Position numbers and translations under genes: made by a program. Below, in pieces: positions 16,840 to 26,357 of a stretch of 64,000 nucleotides of DNA. Every line of letters starts with the position of its first letter. Position 1 is the stretch's first letter. The DNA is from Salinibacter grassmerensis (GTDB taxonomy: Bacteria > Bacteroidota > Rhodothermia > Rhodothermales > Salinibacteraceae), in assembly GCF_947077765.1 (NCBI RefSeq), contig NZ_CAMTTF010000003.1, positions 372,001 to 436,000 on the forward strand, read 5' to 3'. The notes under the pieces were generated by a model. The model saw only the letters and a program-made list of their open reading frames with translations, had not been told where the DNA came from and did no database searches.

Positions 16840-19800
16840 GTGGCCCCCGACCCCGATTCGCCAGAGTCCGCATCCGACACGTCTGCCGATGCCCCCTCCG
16901 GCTCGCGCCTCCGCCGGTGGGGCCGCTACCTGCTCTGGGGCGTAGGCGGTGTGGCCGGCACGGTCGTGGTGGTCGTGGGCCTCGTGCTGATTGGACTGCA
17001 GACGGAAACAGGGGCCACCGCGGCGGCGCAGTTCCTTGCGCGCCAGGCCAACCCCCTGCCGCAGACCACCCTGACCGTCGAACGGGCGTCGGGCAACTGG
17101 GTGCAGTCGCTCCGTCTCACGGATGTGTCGCTCACGCGTCCGGACTCTGGCGGGGCCGCCCCCGTTTCGATGGCGCACGTCGACTCGTTGACGGCGGAGT
17201 ACCGCCTGCCGGCCCTGCTCCAGGGCCGGCTTCACCTGACGGCGGTGTCGGTCCACGGGCCCTCGGCCACCATGCGCCAGGCTGCCGATTCGACGTGGGA
17301 CTGGGCGCGACACCTGCCCGCCTCGGCGCCCGCCCCCGAAGACACGAGCGCGTCGCTCCCCGTCCAGGTGGACCAACTTCAAGTGTCGACGGGGGCTTTT
17401 GCGGCCCAGTTCTACGCCGAGGGGCGCGACTCAACGGCCCAGATTCAAGATTTCACGGTCCGCGCTCAGGATCTCTACTACGGGTTCTCGATGGGCGGAC
17501 GGCTCGACACGCTCGGACTGCGCGCCCGCCTGCCCACCGATACGACGGACCTGCAGCTGGCGGCCCGCGGGGCACTGTCGGAGGAACAGGTGACCCTCGA
17601 CACGCTGCGGCTGGCCTCCGCCCGCAGTGCCGTTCGGGGCGGCGGCACGGCGCGCCTGCCCTCCGCCCCCAGCGACTCGCTGGACGACGTGGCGCTTTCT
17701 CTCCGGGCCGACCCGCTCGTCCTGGGGGACCTCACGGCGTTCGCTCCGTTCTTGGAGGTGGACCCAGAGGAGGCCCTCGACCTTCGCGCCCGACTCACCG
17801 GCTCGGGGGAGCGGCTGACCCTCACGACGGACGTGGCGGTCCGGGACGGCGGGGGGCGCTTCACTGCCGAGGCGACGGCGACCCCCCACGTCACGTCTCC
17901 TCCCGGCGCGTCCTCGCTGAAGTATCGGATCGACGCGCAGGCACAGCGCCTCACGACGAGCCTGATTGGGGAATCCGACCCCGCGGAGAACAGGATTACG
18001 GCCACCGTTCTGGGCGCCTTGGAGGGGCCCGCGGTCGACTCCCTCGACGGGAACCTGTCCGCGTCGGTCACCGACACGCGCCTCTACGACGTGGAGGCCT
18101 CCGACGTAATCCTCGAATCCACCGTCCGGGACGGGACCGCCAACCTCGACCTACAGGGGTCGGTGAACGACATCGGGCTCTCGGTCAGCGGATCCGCCCG
18201 TCCTCTTGATGCAGCTCCCTCCATGAATCTGCGTGCGCAGGTGCGCGACCTGACACTGGCGGCCGTGGCCCCGGACGCAGGAATCGATGGATCCCTCACG
18301 GCCACGGCCCAGGTGCAGGGCCAGTCCATGACGACGGACACGGCCACGTACGACGCCGACGTGCGCCTTCAAGACGCCCGCCTCGGCACGCAGGTGATTG
18401 AGTCGGGGCGCCTCACGGCCGCACTGCGGCCGCAGGAGGTCCGCGCGGACGGGACGGTCCGGTTCCCGACGGGTCATCTTCGCGTGGCTGGGCATTCCGA
18501 CCTCGATGGGTCGGAGCGCTTCACTTTGGAAACCGGACGCCTTGAGGACGTGAACTTGGCCGCCCTGGTCGGCGATACGACCGACAGCCGCGTGACGGCC
18601 ACCCTGACGGGTGAGGGGCAAGGCTTCGCCCCCAGCACGATGGACGGGCGGGCCACCCTTGCCGTCCAAGAGTCGCACTACGGGCCGCATCAGCTTTCCG
18701 CGATCACGGCCAGCGCCCGCCTTCGCGGCGGCCAATTGACCGCGGACGCTTCCGCTCAACTGAATGGCAGTGCGTGGACGCTCGCGGCCAGCGCCCGCCC
18801 CTTCGCGTCCCGTCCGGCGTTTGCCCTCACCGAGGGCCGCTTCCAAAACGTGGACCTCGGCCCGTTCCTGCAGGACTCGACGCAGTCGAGTGCCCTCCAC
18901 GGGACGGTTCAGGGTCAACTTCGGGGCACGCGCCCCGACAGCCTCTCCCTGGACGTCGGACTCACCCTCGATACGTCCCGTGTGAACCGGCAGCCCATCA
19001 CGTCGGCGTCGCTGGATGCGTCGCTGCAGAACGGCGACCTCCGCTCCACCTTCGGTCTGGACACCCCAGCAGGAGCCGTCGAGATTCCCCTCCGGGCCCG
19101 CCCGTTCGACGATGTGCCTTCCTACCGAATCGAGGACGGGGGCTTTAAGAACCTAAACGTGGGCGCCCTCGCCGGGCTGTCGTCGCTGAACACGGCCCTT
19201 TCGGGACGCCTCGCCCTGGATGCTCGAGGCGCGCAGTTCTCCGAGCTTGACCTGGACTCGGAGTTGACGCTCCGCCCCTCCACCGTCAATCAGGCGTCCG
19301 CGGACGGGCGTCTCTCCGTGACGACGGAACAGGGCCGGGTGGCAGCGGACGGACAGTTCGGCCTCGCCGGCGGGGCCCTGCAACTTCGGGGGCACCTTGA
19401 CAGTCTCGCCCAGACCCCAACCTACGCGCTCCGGACGACCGCCCGGTCGTTGGACCTGAGCGCCCTCGCAGGAGTCGACTCCACACAGGCCCGCCTCAAG
19501 ACGGCTGACTGGCGGGTGCAAGGCCGGGGCCTCCGCCCGGACAGCCTGCAGGCATCGACCCGCTTCGCCGCCGATTCCATCCGCGTCGGCGACCTGCGCC
19601 TCAGCAGTGCGCAGGTGACGGGCCGCCTCGATCAGGGGCTCTTTCGGGTGGACACCCTCGGGGTGCAGTCCAACGTGGGTGCGGGACACGGCCAGGGTCC
19701 CATCGCCCTAACCCCGGGTGCGGGGTCGTCGGACTTTGACCTCGACGCCCGCGTGACGGACATCGCTCCCCTCCGCCGCCTGACCAGCCTGTCCTCCCTA

Positions 19801-22020
19801 AAACTCCGCACGGGGCGCCTGACGACCCACGTCTACGGCTCGGCCGAGGCGCAGCGGTTCGACGGCACCGTGGAGGTGGACGGGTTCATCTACGACGACA
19901 TGCGGCTCAGCGACGCCACAGCCCTGTTCGCCGGGCGGCGCGGCACCACTCAGCTCCTGGATCAGTTGACCGTCACGGGGACCGTCGGATACCTCTCGGC
20001 CTTCGATTTTGCGGCCACCCGGACCCGCATCGAGGCCGACTACGATGGCACCCACATCCATCTGTCGACGAACGCGCAGTTGGACGCCGAACGGCGCGTA
20101 CAGTTTGACACAGACATCCGCCCGACGGCCGACTCGACGACGATCGACCTCCAGACGCTGACGGCCCGGCTGGGCCCCGACCAGTGGGCACTGCGCCGAC
20201 CAACCTCGATCACGATCGGCGATGCGTACCGGGTGGGGGACCTGGCTCTGGAGAGCGGCACGCAACGCATCGAGGCCAGTGGTGTCGTGGACCCGAGCGG
20301 GACGCAGGAGTTCAACACCACGTTCGAGCAGGTCCGCCTCCGCGGCATCGCCCCGTTGCTGGGGCTGTCGGGCCTCGGCGGGGCGGCGACCGGGCGCCTT
20401 CAGCTGACCGGGGAGGCGTCCGCCCCGGTCCTCGACGGCTCGCTCGACCTCGACATTCGGTCCGAGGATCGGGAGGTCGGGACCCTTCAGCTGGACGTGG
20501 GCTACGAGGATCTGACCGCGGACCTCGATGCGCGCCTCACCCACCAGGACGGCAGCGTCCTGACGGTGAACGGCTCGGTCCCTACCGACCTGCGCCTCCA
20601 GGCCCCTACCCCTGCCTCTGTTTCCGACCGGCCCGTCCGCCTGGAGGCCTCGACCGACCAGTTTCCCCTCGACTGGGTGGACCCCTTCTTCGACCCCACG
20701 ACCATCCGCTCGGTGACGGGCACCCTTACCGCCGACGCTAGAGTGCAGGGCACCCTCGGCAGCCCGTCGCTCTCAGGGTCCGCCTCCGTGACCGGCGCAG
20801 GCGCCTCCATCCCAACCCTCAACACAACGTACGAAGGGGGCACCGCACGACTTCTGTTGTCGGACGACGAATTGACCCTTGAACGCGCTCGCCTCCGCAC
20901 CACCAACGGCGGCTCGATGCGGGCCGACGGCACCATCTCGCTCCCGGAGCTCACGGTCGGCGAGTACGACCTCACGCTAAACGCCTCCGAGTTTCTCGCC
21001 ATCAACACCACCGCCTACCGACGGGCCGTGATCAACGGCGACATGACCCTCCGCGGGACCGTGCGCCGGCCGGTGCTGTCGGGCGGCCTGCAGGTACAGG
21101 GCGCGAGTGTCTACTACGCCGAGGCCCTCGCCGAGAGCGCCGCCGCCATGGGCGCCGTGGAGCTGACGGCGCAGGACCAGCTGACCCTCGAAGAGCGATT
21201 TGGGCTCCGCCTCACCTCGGCCGACACGACCACCTTCGACGCCTACGACGCCATGGCCCTGGACCTGACCGTCCAGATCCAGAACAACACGTGGCTCCGC
21301 TCGAGCAGCAACCCGGAGATGAACGTGCAGTTTACCGGCGACCTGGACGTGCAGAAGTCTCCCCTCGAGGACCCTCAGGTCTTCGGGACCATCGACGTTC
21401 TCGAACGGCGGAGCACCCTCCGTCAGTTCGGACAGGAATTCCAGATTACAGAGGGCTCACTTACCTTCAATGGCGATCCGTTTACCCCGTACCTCGACTT
21501 GTCGGCGGTGTACGATCAGCGAGCGCGCGGTAGCCAGAGCTCCGAGGTGCGCATTACCCTTTCCCTCTCGGGCCGCCCCGACAACCTCGCTCCCTCCCTC
21601 TCGTCGGAGCCCACCATGAGCACGCGCAACATCTTTTCCTACCTGGCCACCGGGCGCCCGGCCGACGCGCTCCTCAGTGGCAATTCGGAGGGCGGAAGCC
21701 TCGCCACGCAGGTCGCCCTCGGGCAGGCGTCCAACTTCGTCGAAAACCTTGCGGCCAGCGAGCTGGGGCTGGACGTCGTTCGCTTAGATGTGCGCACCGA
21801 GGGCGCCTCGTACCTCACGGTGGGCCGCTACCTCACCCCACGCTTTTTCGCGTCGATCGAGCAGCCCGTGCTCGCCCCCACCTCGCAGACATCCACGCAG
21901 TCGACGGCCCTCATCCCGGACGTCACCCTCGAATATCAGCTCAACAACTACCTCCAGCTCCGCTCCCGGAGCAACCAACAGTCCCTGCAGTTCAACCTGC
22001 TCTTCGAGTACGCCTACTGA
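16840..22020 (+). CDS. tamB: TamB/AsmA-like translocation and assembly module protein
   Basis: 1726 residues from a GTG 54 bp after the TamA-like gene. One N-terminal membrane helix (about 33-52, LLWGVGGVAGTVVVVVGLVL) anchors it in the inner membrane. A very long beta-taco region of repeated segments follows, typical of bridge-like AsmA/TamB proteins that span the periplasm and are thought to guide phospholipid. The C-terminal TamB (DUF490) domain covers about the last 380 residues: SGGLQVQGASVYYAE, FGTIDVLERRSTLRQFGQEF, a MSTRNIFSYLATGRPAD segment, and an end LLFEYAY. It is longer than E. coli TamB (about 1260 residues). The pairing with an Omp85 gene immediately upstream is the usual TamA-TamB operon. 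Composition is Asp-rich, in line with a halophile. Confidence 0.92.
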   Translation: MAPDPDSPESASDTSADAPSGSRLRRWGRYLLWGVGGVAGTVVVVVGLVLIGLQTETGATAAAQFLARQANPLPQTTLTVERASGNWVQSLRLTDVSLTRPDSGGAAPVSMAHVDSLTAEYRLPALLQGRLHLTAVSVHGPSATMRQAADSTWDWARHLPASAPAPEDTSASLPVQVDQLQVSTGAFAAQFYAEGRDSTAQIQDFTVRAQDLYYGFSMGGRLDTLGLRARLPTDTTDLQLAARGALSEEQVTLDTLRLASARSAVRGGGTARLPSAPSDSLDDVALSLRADPLVLGDLTAFAPFLEVDPEEALDLRARLTGSGERLTLTTDVAVRDGGGRFTAEATATPHVTSPPGASSLKYRIDAQAQRLTTSLIGESDPAENRITATVLGALEGPAVDSLDGNLSASVTDTRLYDVEASDVILESTVRDGTANLDLQGSVNDIGLSVSGSARPLDAAPSMNLRAQVRDLTLAAVAPDAGIDGSLTATAQVQGQSMTTDTATYDADVRLQDARLGTQVIESGRLTAALRPQEVRADGTVRFPTGHLRVAGHSDLDGSERFTLETGRLEDVNLAALVGDTTDSRVTATLTGEGQGFAPSTMDGRATLAVQESHYGPHQLSAITASARLRGGQLTADASAQLNGSAWTLAASARPFASRPAFALTEGRFQNVDLGPFLQDSTQSSALHGTVQGQLRGTRPDSLSLDVGLTLDTSRVNRQPITSASLDASLQNGDLRSTFGLDTPAGAVEIPLRARPFDDVPSYRIEDGGFKNLNVGALAGLSSLNTALSGRLALDARGAQFSELDLDSELTLRPSTVNQASADGRLSVTTEQGRVAADGQFGLAGGALQLRGHLDSLAQTPTYALRTTARSLDLSALAGVDSTQARLKTADWRVQGRGLRPDSLQASTRFAADSIRVGDLRLSSAQVTGRLDQGLFRVDTLGVQSNVGAGHGQGPIALTPGAGSSDFDLDARVTDIAPLRRLTSLSSLKLRTGRLTTHVYGSAEAQRFDGTVEVDGFIYDDMRLSDATALFAGRRGTTQLLDQLTVTGTVGYLSAFDFAATRTRIEADYDGTHIHLSTNAQLDAERRVQFDTDIRPTADSTTIDLQTLTARLGPDQWALRRPTSITIGDAYRVGDLALESGTQRIEASGVVDPSGTQEFNTTFEQVRLRGIAPLLGLSGLGGAATGRLQLTGEASAPVLDGSLDLDIRSEDREVGTLQLDVGYEDLTADLDARLTHQDGSVLTVNGSVPTDLRLQAPTPASVSDRPVRLEASTDQFPLDWVDPFFDPTTIRSVTGTLTADARVQGTLGSPSLSGSASVTGAGASIPTLNTTYEGGTARLLLSDDELTLERARLRTTNGGSMRADGTISLPELTVGEYDLTLNASEFLAINTTAYRRAVINGDMTLRGTVRRPVLSGGLQVQGASVYYAEALAESAAAMGAVELTAQDQLTLEERFGLRLTSADTTTFDAYDAMALDLTVQIQNNTWLRSSSNPEMNVQFTGDLDVQKSPLEDPQVFGTIDVLERRSTLRQFGQEFQITEGSLTFNGDPFTPYLDLSAVYDQRARGSQSSEVRITLSLSGRPDNLAPSLSSEPTMSTRNIFSYLATGRPADALLSGNSEGGSLATQVALGQASNFVENLAASELGLDVVRLDVRTEGASYLTVGRYLTPRFFASIEQPVLAPTSQTSTQSTALIPDVTLEYQLNNYLQLRSRSNQQSLQFNLLFEYAY

Positions 22021-22030
22021 CGGCCCACGG

Positions 22031-22082
22031 CTCGTCGCACGGTGGACCTGCCTCATGTGGCAGGCGTCCCCTGAGCGACGAG
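22031..22082. terminator. Nested inverted repeat between convergent genes
   Basis: An outer perfect 8-bp stem (CTCGTCGC with GCGACGAG) encloses an inner 6-bp hairpin (CCTGCC, TCATGT, GGCAGG). It sits between the stops of tamB and the convergent HAD gene, a usual place for a bidirectional terminator, but no U-run is present on either strand. Confidence 0.4.
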
Positions 22083-22145
22083 GGCTTCGCGGCAATGCGA
22101 GTGGGGACCGACGCACACGCCGGACCGCGAGCATGCCAGTCGTCG

Positions 22146-22835
22146 TCAGCCAAGGAACTCATCGGCAAGCGTCGCGAGGTCGGGCACCGTGTGCACCGGA
22201 TCGGTCTGTGGAGCTGGCGGGTCGAACCGTTCGCCGTAGCGGCGGACCCGCACGCAGTCGACCCCAATCCGTCCCGCAGGGTTTACGTCGTAGTACACGC
22301 TCTGGGCGACGTGCAGAAGCCGGTTGGGCGGCACGCCGAGCCGGGTGAAGGCCGTCTCGAAGGGGTCGAGCGCCGGCTTGTAGGCCCGCACCTGTTCTCC
22401 CGTGATGATGTCGTCGAAGTCCACGGGGATGTGACGGGCCGTGTCGTGGAAGAGGTCGTCGTCCACGTTCGAGATCACGGCGAGCCGAACGGACTCGCTC
22501 AGCCGCTGGAGGGCGTCGTTCGTATCTTGGAAGAGGGGCCAGTTTCGTACCGACCCGACGAAGCGCTCCGTCTCCACGTTGGTCGGGGTAAATCCGAACC
22601 GGTCCCCAAACCGTCGCAGGACGCGCCCCAGCACCTCCCGGTACGGGACGTAGCTGCCGGACTCCACGTCCCGCTCGAACTCCTCGTGGTGCCGGAAGAG
22701 CTCGTCGTCGTCGAGCTCCACGTCATGGGCGCGGAGGATGGGCCGCAGCGCCGTGGAGATGCCATCGGCCCAGTCGACGAGGGTGCCGTAGCAGTCGAAG
22801 CTGAGAACGTCGTAGTCGTCGGGGTCAAGGGGCAT
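22146..22835 (-). CDS. Haloacid dehalogenase type II-like HAD hydrolase
   Basis: 229 residues. The HAD nucleophile motif is VLSFDCYGTLVDWADG (Asp at about 14), the form typical of L-2-haloacid dehalogenases; motif II is LAVISNVDDD, the lysine motif is in GEQVRAYKPALDPFETAF, and motif IV is near YYDVNPAGRIGVDC. The family hydrolyses 2-haloacids or, more often, phosphate esters; sequence alone does not say which. LLHVAQSVYYDVNPA matches the type II family well. It lies 98 bp after the MFS gene on the same strand and could share its transcript. Confidence 0.85.
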   Translation of the reverse strand: MPLDPDDYDVLSFDCYGTLVDWADGISTALRPILRAHDVELDDDELFRHHEEFERDVESGSYVPYREVLGRVLRRFGDRFGFTPTNVETERFVGSVRNWPLFQDTNDALQRLSESVRLAVISNVDDDLFHDTARHIPVDFDDIITGEQVRAYKPALDPFETAFTRLGVPPNRLLHVAQSVYYDVNPAGRIGVDCVRVRRYGERFDPPAPQTDPVHTVPDLATLADEFLG

Positions 22836-22933
22836 AGATCAACAGAGCAAAGAGGAATTGAATGCAGATGCGACCGGTCGTATGAGTTCCCCCCGCACAG
22901 GATGCACGGTCGTGTGCAGGAGCAGCCTGCTTT

Positions 22934-24130
22934 TTAGGACGCAACCCGCTGCGTCGTCTCCGTCTGAGAGCGTCGCATTCCGTACAGGAGCACCAGAAAC
23001 ATTCCCCCCAGTAGCCCCGCCAGGGCGAGAAAGGCCGGGCCCCACCCCAACAGGTCGGCCACCGCTCCGGTGACGACGCTGCCACTGGCCCCGAGCACCA
23101 TGTAGGCCGTCCGGATGAGCCCGAAGCCCGCGCTTCGCTCCTCCTCCCCCAAATGGTCCATGAACTTCGGCAGCAGGGCCGCCCCCCATCCCATCGCCAA
23201 TCCGGCACAGAGGGTCGCCCCCGCTATCACCCACAGCCCGCCTCCCAGGACGAGCCCGGTGTAGCCGAACACCCCGATCCCCACGGCGGCGGTGGCGGCC
23301 GGATACCGGCCCACTCGGTCCGAGAGGGTGCCCAGAAGCGGCTGGGTGAGCCCCTGCACCACAAAGTATGCCGAAAAAAGCGCCCCGGCAGCCGCCTCGC
23401 CGTAGCCCTGATGTTCGATGAGGAACGCGGGCAGAAACGAGGCAGTGGCCTGCCACACGAACGCCCCCACGACGGAGAGCCCCGCCGTGAGCGCGATGGG
23501 CGGACGGCTGAGCAGTTCGAGCAACGGCCCGAGGCGAAGGCGACTCCAGGGCGACTCGTCGGGGCGCACCGGGGCGATGGGGCGAACCACCATTCCGAAG
23601 AGGAGGGCACTCGGCAGCGCGATGACGGCCCCTACCGCCACGGCCCACCGCCAGCCCAGCCACACCCCAACACTTCCCGCGGCCAGCGGAACCAGCACCC
23701 CCGCCACCGGCGCCCCCGCGGTGTGGAGCCCAATCGCGGACCCGGTGTTCGGAATGGTTCGGGTCAGCAACGACGTGGCGACGCTGAAGTGAAGCCCAGC
23801 GACGCCCCCCAACACGATCGCACCAGCGAGAAAGACGGGATAGGTCGGGGCCATCGCCACCAGCGCGCTCGCCAGCGCCGTTCCCCCCACCGCCACGAGG
23901 ATGATCCGTCGCTCTCCGTATCGGTCGGCCAACAACCCGCTCGGAAACTGCGAGGCCGCGTACGCCATCCACATGCCCGTGAGGGCCAGGCCGATGGCAC
24001 TGTTGGACACTCCATACGCGTCGCCGATGGCAGGCACGACCGGGCTGATGGCCAGCCGAGCGGCCATCGTCGCGAAGAAGGCCAGGGTGCACGCCCCAAG
24101 GACGGCTCCCTGGTACGACCACAATTTCAC
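22934..24130 (-). CDS. Major facilitator superfamily transporter
   Basis: 398 residues with 12 predicted membrane helices. The MFS signature between helices 2 and 3 is seen in SGLLADRYGERRIIL, and its echo between helices 8 and 9 in LLGTLSDRVGRYPAA. Helix 1 carries FATMAARLAISPVVPAIG. From memory this opening is common among haloarchaeal MFS proteins, which would fit gene exchange between Salinibacter-type bacteria and haloarchaea; that is inference. Substrate is unknown. The PLP decarboxylase gene is upstream on the same strand with a 198-bp gap. Confidence 0.85.
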   Translation of the reverse strand: MKLWSYQGAVLGACTLAFFATMAARLAISPVVPAIGDAYGVSNSAIGLALTGMWMAYAASQFPSGLLADRYGERRIILVAVGGTALASALVAMAPTYPVFLAGAIVLGGVAGLHFSVATSLLTRTIPNTGSAIGLHTAGAPVAGVLVPLAAGSVGVWLGWRWAVAVGAVIALPSALLFGMVVRPIAPVRPDESPWSRLRLGPLLELLSRPPIALTAGLSVVGAFVWQATASFLPAFLIEHQGYGEAAAGALFSAYFVVQGLTQPLLGTLSDRVGRYPAATAAVGIGVFGYTGLVLGGGLWVIAGATLCAGLAMGWGAALLPKFMDHLGEEERSAGFGLIRTAYMVLGASGSVVTGAVADLLGWGPAFLALAGLLGGMFLVLLYGMRRSQTETTQRVAS

Positions 24131-24328
24131 GGTGGACTGGGAGTTAAGCGAGGAATTGATTTATCACCGGATAGGTACGGGCCCCTCTCCTATCGGTTTG
24201 AACGCAAGTGTGACGAAAGGGACCCCGCCCCCGTCCTTCGCGAAGTGTTCGCCCGTCGTGGCGCACACGTCTCGCAGGAGCATCCCCCGTGTCGGGACAT
24301 CAGATTTGCGTCTCGCGGAGGAACGCGA

Positions 24329-25747
24329 CTAGGCGTGCATCTCGGCCTGGAGGGCATCGAGCCGCGCAATCGTCTGCTCGAGGTCTTCCGCCGTCGTCCG
24401 GGGATTAATGGGACAGAGTCGGAGGACGGGCCGCCCGTCGAGCGTCGTCTGCGTCAGGAAGGCCTCCCCCTCTTCATTCATCGCCGAGATGAGGCGGCGC
24501 GTGAGCGCGTCGACCTGGTCGGGCGTACACCCGTCCGGCTCGCAGCGGAACGTGATGATGCCCATCTGGGCGGGGGTCACCACCGTCCACGCGGATCGAT
24601 CTCGGAGAAGCCGTTCGGCCTGCTCGGCCCGCTCGAAGCCAAGGTCGACCGCAGTGGCGACGTGCTCGCGGCCAAACACCTTGAGCGTCATCCAGAGCTT
24701 GAGTGCACGGAAGCTGCGCGTGAGCTGGATGCCGGAGCCCGAGAAATTGACCTCGTCCTCCTCCCCCACCGCGTCCTCCAGGTATTCCGCCTCCAGCCGG
24801 AAGGCGCGCCGCAGGTGCTGCTCGTCGCGCACGAGTACGCCCCCAATCTCGAAGGGCTGGAAAAGCCATTTGTGCGGATCCAGGGTCAGCGAATCGACCC
24901 GGTCGAGGCCGCCGAGCCGTTGCTGCCCCCGCTCGCAGACAACCGTCGGCGCCCCGTACGCCCCGTCCACGTGCAGCCACAGGTCTTCGGCGTCGGCCAG
25001 GTCCGCCAGTGCGGGCAGCGGATCGACGGCACCGGTATTGGTGGTGCCCGCGTTGGCGATGATGCAGAAGGGGCGTCGCCCCGCCGCCCGGTCGGACGCG
25101 ACGGCCTCCCGCAGTGCCACGGGATCAAGGCAATACTGATCGTCGGAGGGCACCCGGTGGAGCTGGTCGGGACTGAACCCGAGCAGCCGCAGGGCCCGGT
25201 CGACCGACGTGTGGGTCTGGTCCGAGCAGTAGGCGACGGCCCCCGTCACGTCGTCGTCCAGTTGGGCGTGGCGGGCCGCGGCCAGGGCCGTTACGTTCGC
25301 CATCGACCCGCCGCTCGTGAACAGCCCCCCGGCGGTCTCCGGAAGGCCACAGAGCTTGCGCAGCCACTCGATTACCACTAGCTCGATTTGGGCAGCGGCG
25401 GCGCCTGAAATCCAGGTCCCCGAAAACACGTTGAACCCCGACGCCAGCATGTCGGCGAGCACGCCGACGAAGTTGTTCGGGCCCGGCACGAAGCCGAAGA
25501 AACGGGGATGGTCCACCCGCATCGTGTTCGGCAATACGTCCGCCTCCACCTGATCGAGGACGGACTCGGGGGAGGCTCCCTCTTCCGGAAGGGCCTCTCG
25601 GAAGTGGCTCTCCAGTTCCTCCCGCGACGGCGCCTCCCCCAGCGATTCGTCGTCGCCGTTTGCGAAGTGATCTACCAGGAGATCCACCACCCGGTAGCCC
25701 AGCGTTCGCATTTTTTCGGGGGAGAGTTCAAGACGGTCAGGATCCAT
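24329..25747 (-). CDS. PLP-dependent group II amino acid decarboxylase
   Basis: 472 residues from the ATG at 25747 (MDPDRLELSPEKMRTLGYRVVDLLVDHF), the start that fits aromatic-amino-acid and glutamate-type decarboxylases; longer readings add non-family sequence. Key features: HPRFFGFVPGPNNFVGVLAD, GLFTSGGSMANVTAL, NAGTTNTGAVDPL, LHVDGAYGA and the Schiff-base lysine in TLDPHKWLFQP (Lys293). Members remove the carboxylate of aromatic amino acids, DOPA, 2,4-diaminobutyrate or similar substrates; which applies here is unclear. The downstream MFS gene might export or import the substrate or amine product, but this is only a neighbourhood hint. A second, more distant member of the same superfamily lies at 54708-56120. 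Confidence 0.88.
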   Translation of the reverse strand: MDPDRLELSPEKMRTLGYRVVDLLVDHFANGDDESLGEAPSREELESHFREALPEEGASPESVLDQVEADVLPNTMRVDHPRFFGFVPGPNNFVGVLADMLASGFNVFSGTWISGAAAAQIELVVIEWLRKLCGLPETAGGLFTSGGSMANVTALAAARHAQLDDDVTGAVAYCSDQTHTSVDRALRLLGFSPDQLHRVPSDDQYCLDPVALREAVASDRAAGRRPFCIIANAGTTNTGAVDPLPALADLADAEDLWLHVDGAYGAPTVVCERGQQRLGGLDRVDSLTLDPHKWLFQPFEIGGVLVRDEQHLRRAFRLEAEYLEDAVGEEDEVNFSGSGIQLTRSFRALKLWMTLKVFGREHVATAVDLGFERAEQAERLLRDRSAWTVVTPAQMGIITFRCEPDGCTPDQVDALTRRLISAMNEEGEAFLTQTTLDGRPVLRLCPINPRTTAEDLEQTIARLDALQAEMHA

Positions 25748-25933
25748 GGGCACAGCACGCGCAAAGGATGAAAGCGAAAGCAAGGGAGAAACGGGGCCTC
25801 GGTACACGAGTTGCCCGGGAACTGGGAAGCTCATGGATAAACTTCTTGTCGTGTCCCGGCGATCACCTGCCCGACTGGCACGTGTATACATGTACTTGAT
25901 GCTTTCACATAGACGCATCCAACTTTAGGTCTT

Positions 25934-26209
25934 ATGGTCACCCTCTACCGCCGTCCAGTTGACCCGTGGGCCGACAAGATCGAAGAGGCCCTCGACACGA
26001 TGGTTATCGCCCACGAGGTCGAGCACGTCGAAGAGACCGCCCTCTCCGGGACTATCTCTGAACTTCCCGCCCTGCACGACGACGGCGAGGTCGTAACCGG
26101 AGAATCGGCCCTTCGGTCACACCTGCAGAATCTACGGGATCTGATGGCCGACTGGAATCGATTTCAATCAGACGCCTGTTACGTCGAGGACGACGGTTCA
26201 ACGTGCTAG
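25934..26209 (+). CDS. Small thioredoxin/glutaredoxin-fold protein without active-site cysteines
   Basis: 91 residues. The order VTLYRRP (strand), DPWADKIEEALDTM (helix), AHEVEHVE (strand), SELPALHDDGEVVTGESAL (cis-Pro strand and helix start) follows a glutaredoxin or glutathione-S-transferase N-terminal domain. The place of the redox CxxC is RPVDPW, with no cysteine; the only cysteines are near the end (DACYVEDDGSTC). It therefore cannot act as a normal dithiol oxidoreductase. It lies 149 bp before gcvP on the same strand and diverges from the decarboxylase. I do not recognise a characterised family member. The spacer on its 5' side contains a TGTATACA palindrome (about 25883-25890) that could be an operator. 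Confidence 0.65.
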   Translation: MVTLYRRPVDPWADKIEEALDTMVIAHEVEHVEETALSGTISELPALHDDGEVVTGESALRSHLQNLRDLMADWNRFQSDACYVEDDGSTC

Positions 26210-26357
26210 CCCTTCCAGCACGAGCCTGTCTCCGGGCAGTCTGTTGCAGGCTTTTCAGCTATTCCGGACAACATCGCGCGCATGCAGGGCATATACCCGA
26301 CTGTCTATTTGACATCACGCCCTGGCTCTACCCTCTCACCCAACCTTTTGCCTTCAG

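Noticed and set aside
16917-18209. A 430-codon frame inside tamB in another frame
   Set aside because: Arg/Gly/Pro-rich shadow of a real gene; no family resemblance.
26210-26357. Search for a glycine riboswitch before gcvP
   Set aside because: No tandem aptamer pattern recognisable by eye in 148 bp, which is also too short for a typical tandem form.
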